A stretch of DNA of 64,000 bases from Pyrocephalus nanus (taxonomy: Eukaryota; Chordata; Aves; Passeriformes; Tyrannidae). Of the stretch, positions 24,473 to 39,100 are shown in pieces (position 1 is the stretch's first letter; the number at the start of each line of letters is the position of its first letter). The notes beneath the pieces were generated by a model, which saw only the letters and a list, made by a program, of their open reading frames with translations, did no database searches and was not told the origin of the DNA. The stretch lies in assembly GCA_038380795.1 (NCBI GenBank), contig CM076266.1, forward strand, positions 12,422,001 through 12,486,000. The letters run 5' to 3'. The translations under genes and the position numbers were made by a program.

Positions 24473-27400
24473 TGCAGAGCGCTTCAGTGCACTTCAGCTG
24501 CTTATAAAATGCTCTGAGCAAGGTTCTGTCTGTGATGAATGTCAAAGTCCTCATGTAAGGGAATGAGTTTGAGGTCAGATTTCAGCTGCCATGCTATCAG
24601 GGGAACAATGTCTTTAAAGGCTGCAGGTCTAATTGAAGAGTCATGAATGCTGGCATGTGATAACACCCTTTAAACAAGTCTCTGATCTCTGACCCTGCTG
24701 TTCAGTGACAGCACAGTTCAAGGACCCAGCAATGTTTCCAGCATGGACAAAGCACACTCAGCCATAGAACCATTTCTAGCTCATTTCTGTGCACTCACAT
24801 AGACACAGCCTTGGAAACTGTACCATAGATTGGGACAGGTTTGGGATACCATCTCTTTATTACAATTATTTCTTCAGGAACCTTCTCTGGCTCTGAGGGC
24901 ATGTGGCAGAACTCACGTGAGAAAAGTTAAACTAAATTTCGCAGCCATCAAGAGGTGACCACACTCAAACTGCTGCAAGGGAATGGTCCTCTAGGGCCAA
25001 GGGGTTTAGCAGAACTGACTTGGCCCTTGCTCATAGACTGGGGCAGCAGATGACCAACAGTAGGGATCATCCCGATTGTATGGTTGTGTACATGACTGTG
25101 CCACTGAGACCTTGGTTCCACGTAGTTTACTAATGTAGATATTTCCTCTAAAAACTTGGCTTCTGTTCACATAAGTACATAGATGGGAGCCAAGCTGTGA
25201 GTGGTAATCAATTACCACCAGCAATACTGTAATTAGGAATACATGTTTAAGACCATCCCTGTGCACTGAAAAGTTCTGGGAAGCACTCTGCCTTTCAAAA
25301 ATTGAATGTCTTTTAATGGTCATAAGCTAATTGCATATTCATTTAAGTAATATTTATTAACAGTAATCCATTAGAGACATAATGATCAAAAAAGGAAATT
25401 TGTCTCTCACACATCAGTAAATGCAATCAACTTTCATAGTGTTTCACCCCAAGGTTGTATTTTCAGGCCTATACAAGGAAAGACAAATAAATCAGGAAGA
25501 GGTGGTTGTCTATGAGATTATTGTTTGTCTCACAGGTGACTGATTTTAATAAAGTTAACATTTCAAGAGAACACACCAAAATGTGCTCTCTGTGTTTGCA
25601 GTCTGTTAGCCTCCATTCATTTGGCCAGGCCCAATAAAAAGAAGAAAATCAGTGTTGCTGTTGAATTCCATTTTCTTGCCTTATGTTAGAGATTTGTATA
25701 ACTGTCCCTTGCTGACTTGGAGATAAGTGGAATAGCGATGCATTCAGCTTCAGGCAAGCTGCTTTTCAAGCAGACCTGTCAGGAGATAGAAAGGCAGTTC
25801 AGAGTAATTCATTCTTGTGCTGTGTCTCAAGTGATGAGTGAAGGTACAGGGCACATCTGAAACAAAAATAACATTAACATACTGTAATAAATACCAAACC
25901 AAAACCAAAACACCCTCCAAAACACAAAGACCAAGCAACCACAAAACCCAGCAAAAACCCAAACCCAAAGGATATATAACATTTCTTATTTGTAGAGGAC
26001 CACAGACTTCAGGGAAGATATAGGAATCAGAATTCAGGAATTAATTGTCAGGGAAAAAAGGGTCCATGCCTATAAGAACTTTTATCAGAACTCACAATCC
26101 AGAGTACAATAGAGCACTGGGTTTAATTCATTTTCACAAAATGCCTCTTCAACAAAACAGTGTCTGGAGCATCAAGTGCAAATGAACTGTGAACACAGAG
26201 ATCACCTGCTGGAAAACAATGTCAGTAGGAGCAACTCGAAATATGCAGAATCAGCTTGCAGCAGTGTACTACAACTAAGCAATTTAGCCACCGAATAATT
26301 TTTCCCCTGAGAACAAAAAGCCTTTAATCAGTATCCAAACTGAATTTAGAGCTTCCAATGGAGCAAGGACTTTCACCTAACTGAGGCAGTAGGACGAGTA
26401 CCATGGACGGAATCACAAATACAGTCATAGCACCACAGCTTTTTTCTACTTCAGAGAAATGTAATGGGGTATTATTCCCATGTTTGGAAAAAGTGCTAAA
26501 GATTTATGGCAACCAATTGTAAAACAAAAAGTGAGAGAGTAACTTTTAACTTTCCTGGTTTAGATTTTTGACAGTATTAAAGATTTTGAGTTATTATTAT
26601 GAGTGTTTATGAAATGCTAATAAATAACAATATGGGAAAACACCAAATGGCCTCAGTGAATGCCGTCCACTTCACAAAGAAAGACACTTTCTGTTTCTAA
26701 TAATTCCTGTGAGATGAATCACCCACAGTGTTACAGTATTTGGAGACATTTTTAATGTGGGTAGTATTTAACACCAGGAAAAAAAAATAGTTTTAAGGCA
26801 CAATTTGCTGCCTCTGCTCACACTTAGTAGAAGAGAAAAATATTAGGGTAGGAAAAGATGTGCCCTTTTGTCTGTCAAATCATCATCTCTCCTTACCACA
26901 GTTTAGGAATGCTAACTTACCTCTTTAAATTGAACTGATATTTACAGCTTTTTCTATTAGCAGCACATTAAGAATCCTCTGTTTGCAATTCAGTGTCAGC
27001 TACAGCTGAATGACCTGAGCATATGCAGGAGCAAGGTGCTGCTGGCCAGAGGAGAAGCCCTTTGGTGAAATATTCACGATACACCATGGAGCATCCTGGC
27101 TGAGTCCCAAAGTAACTGTGCTCCTGGCTACTGTAATTTTTTTTTCCTTTGGAATGTAGATAGTGAGTGACATGATGGGCCAAACCCCTGACAAATAAAT
27201 AAAAAAAAGTTAAAATACAAGTTTTAGTCAAGGGAAGTTGAAGGGACTGGAAGGATGCGTGATGCAGGTAGAACTGGATATTAATAGTGGTAAGTTTTTG
27301 CCATGTCTTTGATATGGTGGTAGAATTGATGAAGAACTGGGACAAGTGGACAGTGTGGGACTGGTCACAGAGTCAATGTTTCCAGGAGAGCAACATGTAT

Positions 27401-28750
27401 CTGCTTTTGATATGGCCTGAGTTTTTCTCAGATTTAATACTGTACTGTAACAGATGCAAGTAATTGATCTCTTTATGCGTCATTGAACTAAACTACCCCT
27501 CTCACTGTCTTGCCAGCTACAAACTGTGGGAAGAAGAATGTCCATGGAAAATGCCAGAGTCTTCTCTACCTCGAAAAAAAAAAAAAAAAAAAAAAAAAAG
27601 ATTTGCTTTCACTAGTGTTTCAGCCCAATGTGCCAAACTCAGCAGTTAGGTGCAGTAAGACGGAGCCTAAAGGCTCTAGAAATAACTGTACATGGCAGAT
27701 GTGCCAGAAAGGAAGAAGAAAGAGAAAAGATTCCAGTAATGCTTAGAATATGAAAAGTTGGGAAGAAAATGGCCTAGAGAGAAAATAAATGCAACCATGA
27801 TGAGAGCAACAGTACTGAAGAAGATTATAATAATTCTACAAGAATTAAATACCTACAGGTTTTTGTTCTACACAAATTAGATACCTTTGGGGAAGATGGT
27901 TTTTCCAATATGCTTTTTTGAGATATTTTTTAGAATTCCTTGTCAGGATAGGAAACCACACGTATTTCCCTAAGGACTCATAATGTGAGATAAATTTAAG
28001 GATATCAAGACTTAATTAAACTTTCAATAATAGATTCCTAAGAAAGAGTCTGTCTTAGGCCCTTTTTAAAGCTTGAATTGTTGTTATATCTTGTTATGAA
28101 CAGATTTATGCTGGCTATTTTTCAGTCTCCCTGAGTAATATGTTCCTGATTCTTACGATACCTAGTATTTACTTACTTGTTCTTTCAGCCAGTGGCTTCA
28201 AAAAACGTTCAACAAGTTTGTTTCTAGTTACTGGAAGCTGTAATAACTTATAGTAATTGTTTTTATACAGCATAAGTGTAATTCTTTTTTATATAATTGT
28301 TAAAATAATTTAAGAAAACGCAAGATAAGTATAAGAAAAATGTTGAATTAATAAGCAGACAAATGAAATTAATTTGACAGAGCAAATGAAGGAATGGAAA
28401 ATTAAAAAGAGGTCTTCATTTACATATTTTTCCTGAGCCTGGAATAAAGGAGGGACAAACATCCTGAAAGTCTCCTAGTAATGACAAAAGAAGGAGAAGA
28501 ACAAAGTTAACATTGATCTTTACAAATCTCTAAATCATTTTGTATTACTCACAACAAATATTTTTGAGTGCCACTGAAAGCTCAGGAGAGTTTTGAATTG
28601 TGATTATTGATGAATTTGATGAACTAGGAAAATTGACTAAGCAGAAAGCTCTGTCTTTCCTCGGTGTCTTTTCCCCTGCTTTTTGCCCCTTTTTAAATTC
28701 AGAATATAAGGAAAGACTACAGGGAGAGAAGTTGCAAAGTCCTGCTCTCA
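24473..28750. repeat. Non-coding DNA with A/C-rich and poly(A) simple repeats
   Basis: An A/C-rich simple stretch (CCAAAA-type words) covers about 25892-25970. A run of 26 A at 27574-27599, the longest A run of the window, follows sequence without an AATAAA signal. Unrecognised frames include 105 codons on the minus strand at 25006-25323 and 125 codons at 26968-27345. I see no gene. Confidence 0.55.
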
Positions 28751-28756
28751 TGCAGA

Positions 28757-28925
28757 AAATCACAGCATCACAGAGTCATTGGGGTGACAGGGGCTCCAGG
28801 AGATGCTCAAAACTGGGTCAGTGAGAATTCGCATGAGGTCTCTTAGTGATTGATGCAGATGGGTCTTGAAAATCTCCACAGATGTCGATATCAAACTCAA
28901 AAATTATTAGACACAAGGATAATAT
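28757..28925 (-). mobile_element. Old, degraded CR1 3' end
   Basis: Read on the plus strand, AAATCACAGCATCACAGAGTC resembles the reverse complement of the CR1 terminus. It is followed by AGGGGCTCCAGGAGATGCTC, which fits the antisense CR1 word for 'ggacctctggagatcatc', and by GGTCTTGAAAATCTCCAC, which fits its 'cttgaaaatctccaggga'. The match is patchy and gapped, so this is an ancient copy in minus orientation. A chance resemblance is less likely because three motifs appear in the right order. Confidence 0.6.
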
Positions 28926-31900
28926 GAGGAGTGAATATCACACTCTGCTTGCTGACAGGAAGAAGAAGCTAGGATATTTTGGATTGCTCATAGTGACACT
29001 CTTAAATCCTTCTAAATTTGATTAAAAAAAAAAAAAACAAACCCTGACCTGAGAACTTGGTGAAAATGTTACAGCAGAATGCAACATCAATCATACAAGT
29101 AAACTCACCAAAAACTTTATAGAAACATGCATAGAGGACTGCAGGTGAGCAACACAGTCAGCTCTTGAACTTTGCCTATCATAACTGAAACCCAGGACAG
29201 TTTACTAAGGAAAAGTAAAAGCAGAAAAGTACAAAATACTAATTAGGTCAACCCTCAAGAGAATTTTAATGAGCCAAGAACAAAAAAAAGATTGTTCTAG
29301 AAGAGTTATGACCTGTGAGAGGAAGAAAGAGCTTTCTAGGTACCTGGAGATGGCATCAGCAGGGCTGAAAGGTTTTTGCCTTTTAGTGTTCACACAAAAA
29401 ACAATACTTCTACATTGCTCATATCTCTCAGAAAGAGTGATAGAAAGTGTTTGTGACATTTCTCATGGGTTTTGTAATAATTAGATGTATTCATTCAGCT
29501 GAACTTTTCATTTTTATAGCACTTGCTATGTCAGGAAGAAAAACAGGTTGGAGAGGTTTTTTTTCCCATTCTTAAAAATAATGAAATACTAAAAAAAAAG
29601 TTTTTCTTATGCATTTTATTGGATATCTAAAAATCTTATGAAATGGCTATTTTTTTTTCTTACACTGTTAACCAGACAAGCTTCCTAATGTTCTACGAGG
29701 TAGCAAGAAAACTGTCTATACCTAAAGATCTTTCAGAGAGTAAGTAACATCAAGTTTATGAATTCCACTGCACTTAATATCACTCTTCAGTACCACTGTT
29801 AAAGGTCCAGTGTAAGGTGCAGATGAGATCAGGGACTATCTTCTTCCCAGAACTGTAAATGGCCATCAGAAGTTTCTTTTCTGAAGACATTAGAAAGGAT
29901 GGTGTATTTGATGTGATCTGATTTTCAGCAGCTGTAACTGTTGATTTCTTTCCATTATATGTTACCCGCAAAAAGAAGAAAGCATTTGTTTTAGGAGCAA
30001 TCCCTTTTGCAAAGCTGACTCAGAAATGCTGCAGTCAATTCATGTGTTGGGTTATTTTCCACTCACACACCTGAGAAAAAAACTTCTTTATCTCGTAGAA
30101 TGTAACGTTCTACTCTGTAGTCTTCCTTATATTGCTAAAGATATTGTTAACAGAAAACCAGATTGGAGTTTTGTTAAAGAGAGAAACTCTGGAATGAATG
30201 CAGTCCAATCCATTATTACATTTTTGGAAGCTTGCAATAATGAACTAAATATTCAAATATAGTGTTTCTAATTGTGATTAATGTTATTTTTCTGAATAAT
30301 TGATTTTCCTAGCAATAAAAAGCAAAGAATAAAAATTATGTGCAGTCATTATATTAAAGGGCATATTTTAATTATTATCTAAAATAAATGTTTACATGTG
30401 CTAAATCATAATCTTATTTGATTTTTCCTTTAAAAGATAAACCATTGCAAAACAATCCCCAAAAGCCAACAGCTTAATTTAATGTACAATAACATTACTC
30501 TCCTCTGCAAGGGAAAGACAGCAGCAGCTAAATTTAATTCTGATATATCCAGTACTTACCCCTTTGACCTTTAGGTCTAAATCCATTTCTCTGTATGAAT
30601 TAGTAGGGGAAGGGGTACAGAGAAGAGGATGGCACAGGGAGATGAATGGAAAAGTGAAAATGATGTGCTGTCTTTCACTTAAAAGAAATTTCAGACTGAA
30701 AAATGGGAATAATTTCAAAATTATCTAATGAATGGAATTAAGTCCTCAAAAAAAAACAATAATGTTTTTCTTAATGCCACTAGACAAAACCCTGCTGCTC
30801 TTTTAATGGTTTTGGTTATAGGAGGAGATTCTCTGGCACGAGATTACAGTGGATAAAGTTTTTTTGCCACAGTTAGCTGGCCAGGCAAAACTAAAACATG
30901 AGACATCTCAGTAAGACACACAGATGTCTGCGACTTTGTGTGCCCATCCTTGTGGAACACTGTGCTGAGAAGGACAAAGAGGAGTGGCTGGGACAAGGCG
31001 TGCCTTGCCCAGCCCTGCTGCCTGTGGAATGTTGGAGCCAAACTGAAGCTTTTAAGAGGAGCTCTGCCCCTTTCCATAAAAGTGATAAACAGTGTACTCC
31101 GATCCAAAAACTTGATTTCCTTTTAATTCAGAAAACCCAACCAAACCTTACACAGCTGATTTTCCTAGTCCGTGTGGTTCACATGCACAGCAACATGTAC
31201 AACTGTAAATGAGAAATGATTTCACTTTTTAAAATGGCAAGCAAATATTTTAAAATCAGAAAAATTTAAAAAAATCTTAGGTGTGTTCATTGTCCTATGT
31301 ATGTATGGTGGTGATATTAGATAATAAACTGTAAACCACTAAAGTTTACGTCTAAAAGGAAGTGTATATGGAATAAAACCAAGTTAATGTTGTATTAAAA
31401 AAAAGAGTAATTATTTTCCTGGCCTTTATATGCTTTACATTCCACCTCTTGATCTTTCACTCACACTAGTTTTGTTTACACTTTCTTTGCATATAATTTT
31501 CTTGGTGCTTTTAAGGGAATTGGAGGCATGAAATGTGAAATAGCTGTAACAGTTTGTTATGGAAGAAATATATCAGTTATTTTTTTATGAATGAAATTTA
31601 TCCGTTATATATTAGAGTGGAATATAATTCAGAGATTGCTGTACTGTGGACATCTAAGGGTAAATCCAGAGTATAATCAAAGGTATAATAGAACTAAGCC
31701 TTGGAGATTATTGTTAAATTAAAACCAGAATGTGTTATATAAAAATAAAATAAGCACCCTTCCTTTTCAGTTCTTAGCAAAAGTATACCTAAAAATGTAT
31801 TAAGGAAGCTTTTTCTTTCACTACATTGAAATAGTTTTAACTTACATAAACACTTAATTGACTTTTTTCATAATGCAAGATTGTTTTACATCTCACCTGA

Positions 31901-32880
31901 GACTTAAAGACCAAAATAAATGTGCAGTTCCTAAATTTATAGTTTTCAGTAAGTCCTAACATTTCATCAACAAGGTCCAAAACCACTACAAATATCTTGG
32001 AATATTTTAAGAAAATGAAATAATATCATTTAGACACTAACTTGGAAATTTCTGTTCAAAACTGTTAAGTTAAACTTATAAAAAGCCAATATTGAGGAGA
32101 AAAATGGGAGTAAAACCATAACAATGGCCATTAGATCTCTGTGAAGTCTACCAAATTTCAAGATAAATGATGAAAAAGGGAGGAAGCAGCAAATTTGCAG
32201 TAATTTTGAGTGACCTCCCAATCATGCACAGCAGTAACTTCTTGTAATATTTGAAATTCCAAATAGTGATAATGATCTTGAATTATATATTTTTATTACC
32301 ATATATTTTGCACAGTCATATTATTGGCAAGTGATAAAGTAAATAAAAGCTACGTACAGGTTTTTCAACATATGGCAATACACTTTCTTGGTCTTTCTGT
32401 TTTGTTTCACCAGCATTTTTTGGAAGCTATTTTAAGATTTTACCAAATTTAAATTACAGCAACTGTGCTACTTAGCCTGATGACTTAATGCATTACAGAC
32501 ACATTAACCATGCTGGGTGCAGATAGTGAGTTCATGAAAGCAGATAGCCAAGCAGAGTAAAGAAATTTTATAAAGAAAATGTTTTTTGTGAAGTGAGTAA
32601 TTTTTAAGTACTCAAAACTTTCTTTGAAATGCATAGGATATCATACTTTACTTTCCCTAATGCTAACATATCTTCTATTTCTTTGATTACAAAACTTTGA
32701 TCAATTAATATATGGCTTTAGGTTTTTAAAAGTAGTAACAGATGTAATACATGCAGTCTTTAATATCTAAAGGATATGAGTTTCTCCCATGAAATTTTCA
32801 TGTTCAGCATCTTATTAACTGTCAGAATAACCTGTTATAGCATAAGGATTTTAGTTTCTCTATATTATGTAAAGTGGAAA
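28926..32880. other. AT-rich non-coding DNA, no gene seen
   Basis: The interval has a poly(A) tract at about 29024-29037 and a GC-richer patch at 30890-31110 that is open on both strands but has no recognised domain. Otherwise it is low-GC sequence with short chance frames. Confidence 0.55.
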
Positions 32881-32884
32881 TTAT

Positions 32885-33190
32885 TTCAATATCAAGCCGC
32901 ATTGCTCAAGATAATGTGTGAATTTCTTTGAGAAGATCTTATTCATTATAGTCTAAAGAGATATGCTGAAATCACCAGAGTTTAATGTGACACAGGTGGG
33001 AAGCTAAATATGAGACATCGCTTATCACCTGAGTTTTTATAATAGGAATGCCTGGTTTTTATTAATAGATCAGCTAAAGCTGTAAGAAAGTTTGTGATAT
33101 CATGAATATTCATGGCAAGAATAAATCAGTGTCATTGTCAGAGTGTTGTTAATGAGCTGCTCCATATCTGCACATGGTTATAGAGTTTAT
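32885..33190. promoter_or_regulatory. Candidate enhancer-like conserved element with 14-bp palindrome
   Basis: The segment contains E-box words (ACAGGTGG near 32994, TCACCTGA near 33026), a GATA-type TTATCA beside the second, and the perfect palindrome CATGAATATTCATG (33101-33114). Each strand of the palindrome gives ATGAATATT, close to a POU1F1/POU-type site. The sequence is non-repetitive and of mixed composition, unlike the AT tracts around it. The regulatory role is inferred from motif clustering. Confidence 0.22.
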
Positions 33191-36100
33191 TCAGAGTCTT
33201 TAAAAAAATCTTACTCCCTTATTATGGCTTTTCAATTGTAGTATAGTATGATATATACAAAGTAATATGAAAGCCTAGAAGAATTTTGCAAATTCTTTGA
33301 CATTTAGCAATGTAAATATAGTGTCAACCTCTGAAAATGTGAAAAAAACCTCACACTAAAATCAAAAATTCAAATCAGATGGTATACAATCACCAATACC
33401 TCCTTCCTAAATCTGTTTCCTAGGAAACTACTAGATCATGATAGGACTAACTTACGATGTAGAAGGGAATAACAGCCTGCAGCACCTCCGTGTTAAGATT
33501 TGTGACAAAGGTTTCTGCACCCAGGGTAGTGCGCTGCAATTGGCACAGAGCAGTGATACTTCAAAATTATTGTCTTAAGCTTTAAGATTTATTTTTGTTA
33601 TCTTTACTCATTTCTGTTTAAATTATTTTTCCCTGAAGTAATTTTTTTCTAATTGGTATGCACTATAGAAAGCACATATTGAAGTTGAGTCTTATTACAC
33701 TGACTACCACAGAGTTTCAAATTTACTTCTTGATGGAAAGACATAATGAAAAGAAAAAGGGGAGAAAGTTTTTGGTTTCATCATGGGAAATAGAGTCATC
33801 ATGGGATTCATCTCACCCACCTTTGACCATGTAAAATCCATTTGTCTGGGAATTACTTTCTCATGAGCTTTAAAATAAACAAACAAATAAATGGAAACTG
33901 GGATGATCTCCACAAGGTGCTTTTCCATAGAGTGAAAAGTAGCAAACCAATACTGTATGCATATACTTAGGTACACATCTCTCATGGAAGAAAAGAACTC
34001 TAGGTATTGAAGTCTCCTAAAGAGCTACTGATTCTGTAAACCAAAACATAAATCCATTGCAACTCAAAAAAAAAGGTTTTTGGAAAGCTGAAAGATAATT
34101 AATTCTCACACGTTACTTGACACCTCCATGCCTAATCTCCTCATTTTTAAATTCAAGTTTCTTACCTCGGTCAATCATCTGAAATACACAAAAAAAAAAA
34201 AAGAACCCCCCAAAAAACCCCTTTACTACAGGGGTTGTTCATTTCAGTAATATGAAGTGAAACCTATTTTGTTTCTGGTCAATAGTTTTCTGATTGCAGG
34301 GCTAGGAAATAGGGCCACCTGTCTGTGTCACACAAATGATAGGTAAATCTGGTTCAATTTGAGACTAAGGCAATTTGGAGCAATTCTACCTTCAGTTGTT
34401 TGGGTTCAGCTTCTTCTGGTTCCTTGAGGAATGGCACCTTGAACTGTGATGAAGAGGGTAGTTGCTATCAGAAATGCATGAATATAAAAACGCAGCAGGA
34501 AAAAGTATTATTTGTTCTTCTGAGGATTTGTCAGTAATAGTTTTATCAAGATTTAGAGCTGATAGTCCATCCTGAAACATGCTGAGCACACGGACTATGA
34601 ACTAGAAGATCACTTAATCCAATTTTAGAGTGTTGAGCCAAAAATGAGATCTGAATATAGGTGACTGGCTAAAAAGCTCAGCACTGACAAGTTGGCCTAA
34701 GTATGCTTGTCAAACTTGGGGCAGATAGACGTTGCAGGACAGAGATCTGGTAAGAAATAGCTGAGATACAATCCTAGTGAGAAAAATTTTGGTGTTGTTT
34801 TTAAAACCCATGCACAATCAAAACAGTAGTTTCTGCTTTCTAACTTTTGCTGAGGAAAATGGACAAAATCATGGCATTTATGCCATTGGATGATACCTTT
34901 TTTCCCATGGGTATGGTTTCATCTTTCACAAAATTATGATGAGAGCTGTGTGATAATACTGGCATTCAGAGCAAAGCTGCCACTTTTTTTGGCTTTTCTC
35001 CAATTCCACTTAGGCGCAAGCAATTCTGGCATGTTGACAGGCATATTTTTGTGTTCATTCTCAGTCACTGAAAGCAGTTCTTATAATCTCTTATAATCTC
35101 TTAAGGTCTTTTGTCCCGTTAAAGGTGATGGCAGTGAGTTGGGGTGGAATCATACAATGCACAAGCATTTCAGAAAAAAAAAAAAGGAGATGCGAATGGA
35201 GGCTCTGTGGCTTCTGGGTGGCAGCTACACTTACACATCTCCCCAGCTTTTCTATTTGAGCTGATATTTTAACAAAAATCCAGAGATTATTTTTCCATGG
35301 TTTATTTTGCTAGCACTTGGCAGTATTACAACATTTACCAGTTTACTTGCTTTGGAAAACCTGTTCCAAAAGGCCTGTCCAAAAGTGTGGAGGAAGAGAT
35401 GCCTTTGAGTACAGCAAGGTGAGACTGCAGCTCATTGCTTGGGGTCAGCTCCTCACCATGCCCACACTATACACAGGTCCCATAATTTCTTTCAGGCATA
35501 GTGAGCAAGCTTTGCAAGACTCCACCTGGGCTGCTCCTGTGCCCAAGTAGTGTGGGGAGAAGATGGAAAGAAACAGTCTTGTCCTGATTTACCAGGTATT
35601 GACCACTGGGTAACTGATTTCAGTGAGAAATAAGTACCTGCAGTGGCGGAATGATAGACTCTTCTTTTCACTGTCCTCTGACAAAAAAATACTTTCAAGA
35701 ACTGTGTTCAGGATACCCAGACACCCAATCTAGTTACAGTTAGACATAGTGTCTTTTTGTTTGTTTTCCTTTTTGTTTTTAAACAGCTGAGTGCCTTCTC
35801 CATGCTCTATAGGTGTGCAAGGTGTTGGTCTCTGCCTAAAAGCATAAACTTCACCTCAGGTGCAAGGGATACAATGAAACACCTCTGAACTTACAATATC
35901 TAGTGGGGACAGTAGTGAAGAGCTTAATAGGCTGCCTTTCTAAAGCACACTATTACAAATTTGTGAGGACTTCCTATCTGCATTTTCAAGAAGATTATAA
36001 TGAGTAGACATTGCCTGAATAATTAAGTGCAATCTATTTCCACAAAATTATATCTGTCATATGATAGGACTAGTAATTAAATAATTGGAGTTGGAAATCT

Positions 36101-39100
36101 AGAGTTTTATGGCACCTAAAAAAAAAAAACCACAGCAGCATTCAGTAATAAAAGTGAAGCGAATATCAAGAACTGTCATTAAGACTCAAAGATATTAACT
36201 TAACAAAGTGAGATGGTTATGTAAAAATGTAACTCTGGACTGCTAAGATTTCTTCCACACTTGTCTCCTCTTTGACGTGTTGCCACTCACAAAAATTTGT
36301 AGTCAGAATTAATAACAAAAGCTCCATATAATCTTTTCTTGTTTATTTCAGCCAATAAATGCAGGTGCATATAACCATCTATACATATTTAAAACTTTAG
36401 GTGAGAAAGGAACTATTTAGAGTGGCTCTGAAACACTTAAAAAGGAATAATATAAAAGACTTATGAAAGAAGCTGTGAGCTGAAGATCAGATCAACAGCT
36501 GGATGATAAAACCTTATTGAATCCTTCTTCCTAAGAAGTGTACTTTCTTGACAATAGTGGAAGGATTATATATGGACACTAGAAGTTGTGCTTGTCATAG
36601 AATATGACATAGATTGACTGACATTAATGCCTTCCCATTAATAAGCTTTGAATTAATGTTTAATAATATTAATTAGGACATGATATTTATTCTTCATTGT
36701 ATATTTTATTTTTTTTTTTAATCCAAGGCACACAAAGTTCTCGAAGTAGTTCTATTTGTAAAGTGTTCTGGTATGTTAACAGAGAAGCTGATTCTAATAC
36801 CTTTTCATCTCTAGTTTTTCTTTCTATGATACAGCTATACCACAGATCAAATACCATTTTATGAAAATATTTATATATAGAAGAAAATATTAAAAAGAAC
36901 AGAGACATTTATTTTTAAAGAATAGACCTTTACTCATATTTTCTACCTGTATTTTGAACATCACATTTAATTCCAAGGCTTACATAAGTACAATGAACAA
37001 ATTTCACCAGATTAAACTACACTTCCAGTGTCATGATTAAGTATTGTTAGAAACTTGTCTTGACCTTACCAAGACTTCAAGAATTTTTTTTCCTGATATT
37101 GCACTAGAAAACATGTATATTTTAAAGTAATGACAAGATTCTATCAGCTTTGGGAAATTGTCAGAGAAATGGAATTTTGAAAATAAATTTATGCAAAGTT
37201 TTTAATTTAAAATGTTTGTATTTATTGCATTTGTCTCACTATATTCTTTACAAGATTTTAACTTCAATTCAATTCCAAACTTCTGTCCCTTTTGGAGCTA
37301 TATTTTATGCAGACTGACACAATGGGTCAGGCAGTTTCCACAACTTGAAGCTGCTCTAAGTACAGTGACATTGGTCAATATGACTCAGAAATGTGCTTAG
37401 AAGATTTTGCCATTTCCAAGTATTTTCTCTTGCTTCTTTATCCTATAACATCAGTACGTTCTAGCAGTAAATGTAAGTGATTAATAACATTCCTTTCTGA
37501 TTACCAGGTTGAAAATATGCCCTTAAGAGTTTTGCAATTATTTCATACTTTCCTTCCCCCCAGTCAGGTGCAGTGAACTGCATGCTTTGCAAGAAGAAAA
37601 AAAAGGGTCAGTTTCCCCCTCATTAATTTTCAAATAATTTTCAACATCATAGATATTGAGAAGATAGGAAAAATGTGCTATATATCAAATTAGTCAGTAG
37701 ATGCCAAGTAATGCCCCCCTCGCCCCCAGCCCATATGTTTACTTATGGCACAGATTGTGATTAGATAAAGAACAGAGTCCCATTGTAAACAGGCAAAACT
37801 GCAAGTTTGGTTTTGTTGAATCATCACATCTTTTGTGCTCCTTCTGATTTTTCATACATACCTTTTCCTTTCCTCTCTATTAAATGATGAACCTCCCGAA
37901 GGGAGGCCAAGATATTATTCACCGTGGCCTGTTGCAGTAGCAGAAGTTTGAGGGGAGGGGTCCCTTTTTCTTTCCTTTCGTAGTTATTTATTGAAATTTG
38001 TCAGGGAATTAGCCAATTGTTTCACATGTTTTCACTTTCCTCTTCTTTTGAAGACTTCCTTGATACCAAGTAAAACAGTTTTGTCCTTAGCTGATGTGTG
38101 TGTGGTGCACATTTTCAGTTCAGGTATTAAAATTTTAAGAGCTCATTAGAGACTTTTTCTTAACACAGTGAATTTATATCTTGCCATGTGAAGCACATGT
38201 GGCCACTGATGATCCTGTGGTAGAATAATTATCCCACACTTAACAACTTATATAACCTTGCATTCATCAATTAAAGGTAAGGCTATTTTTATATAAATCA
38301 GTATTTTACTAGAGTTAGCACATTATATAAGGTTATTCTAGTTAAAAAAGAGATAGAATACCACAGTACAGCTAAAACATACCGGAGAGAAAAAAAAAAA
38401 CGTTAAATGGGATCAGGAATTGGTCTATCACTTGCATTCTATTACAACAGATATTCAGAGCTAGTCTTAGAAAAGCTGAAAAGAAACTTAACCCTCTTTC
38501 CCTTCCCCAAGAAAGCTTAGCTGGCAGCTTAAGTAATTAATTAACATTATTTTCTGTTGGCATGTCATAAAAGTAATTTTTAAGCAGTTTTCACCACCAA
38601 AACTGGGAGAAATTTCTTCTTGTAAACTGTCAACATGATCTGATTGAATTACAGATGTACACTACAATTTTTAGCAGTTCTTCCACACAACTGTATTGAC
38701 AAAATGTCTACAACAAGCTAAAATAATTGCATTTGAAATTGGGGAAAAAACCTGGAAGTTTGAGAGAACATTTCAAGATCTGAAAATGGAAGACGTGATT
38801 GATCACTGCCTGGAGAAAATCATTCTGTCATAAGACAGAAAAAAACCTTCATTAGTGTGCAAAAGTGTTTAGTTTGTCCAGTACTCTGGATCATCAGTGT
38901 ACTCAGAAATGTCCCACACAAGAATGTTTCATGTGCAGTTTTTTACTCTGCCCATTCAAAATGGTGCATTTTCAAGGACTAAACTGACCCCTCAATTCAC
39001 TTCATTTTTATCTATCTGATAGCAAAAGCCAACAGAAAAGCTCAGCTTTTCCCATGAGGATGTGATCTCAGAATCTTCCCTGAGCTTACCATACATGTTC

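Noticed and set aside
27574..27599. 26-A run as the tail of a processed pseudogene
   Set aside because: There is no AATAAA just upstream, no recognisable gene body and no flanking duplication; it is treated as a simple A tract.
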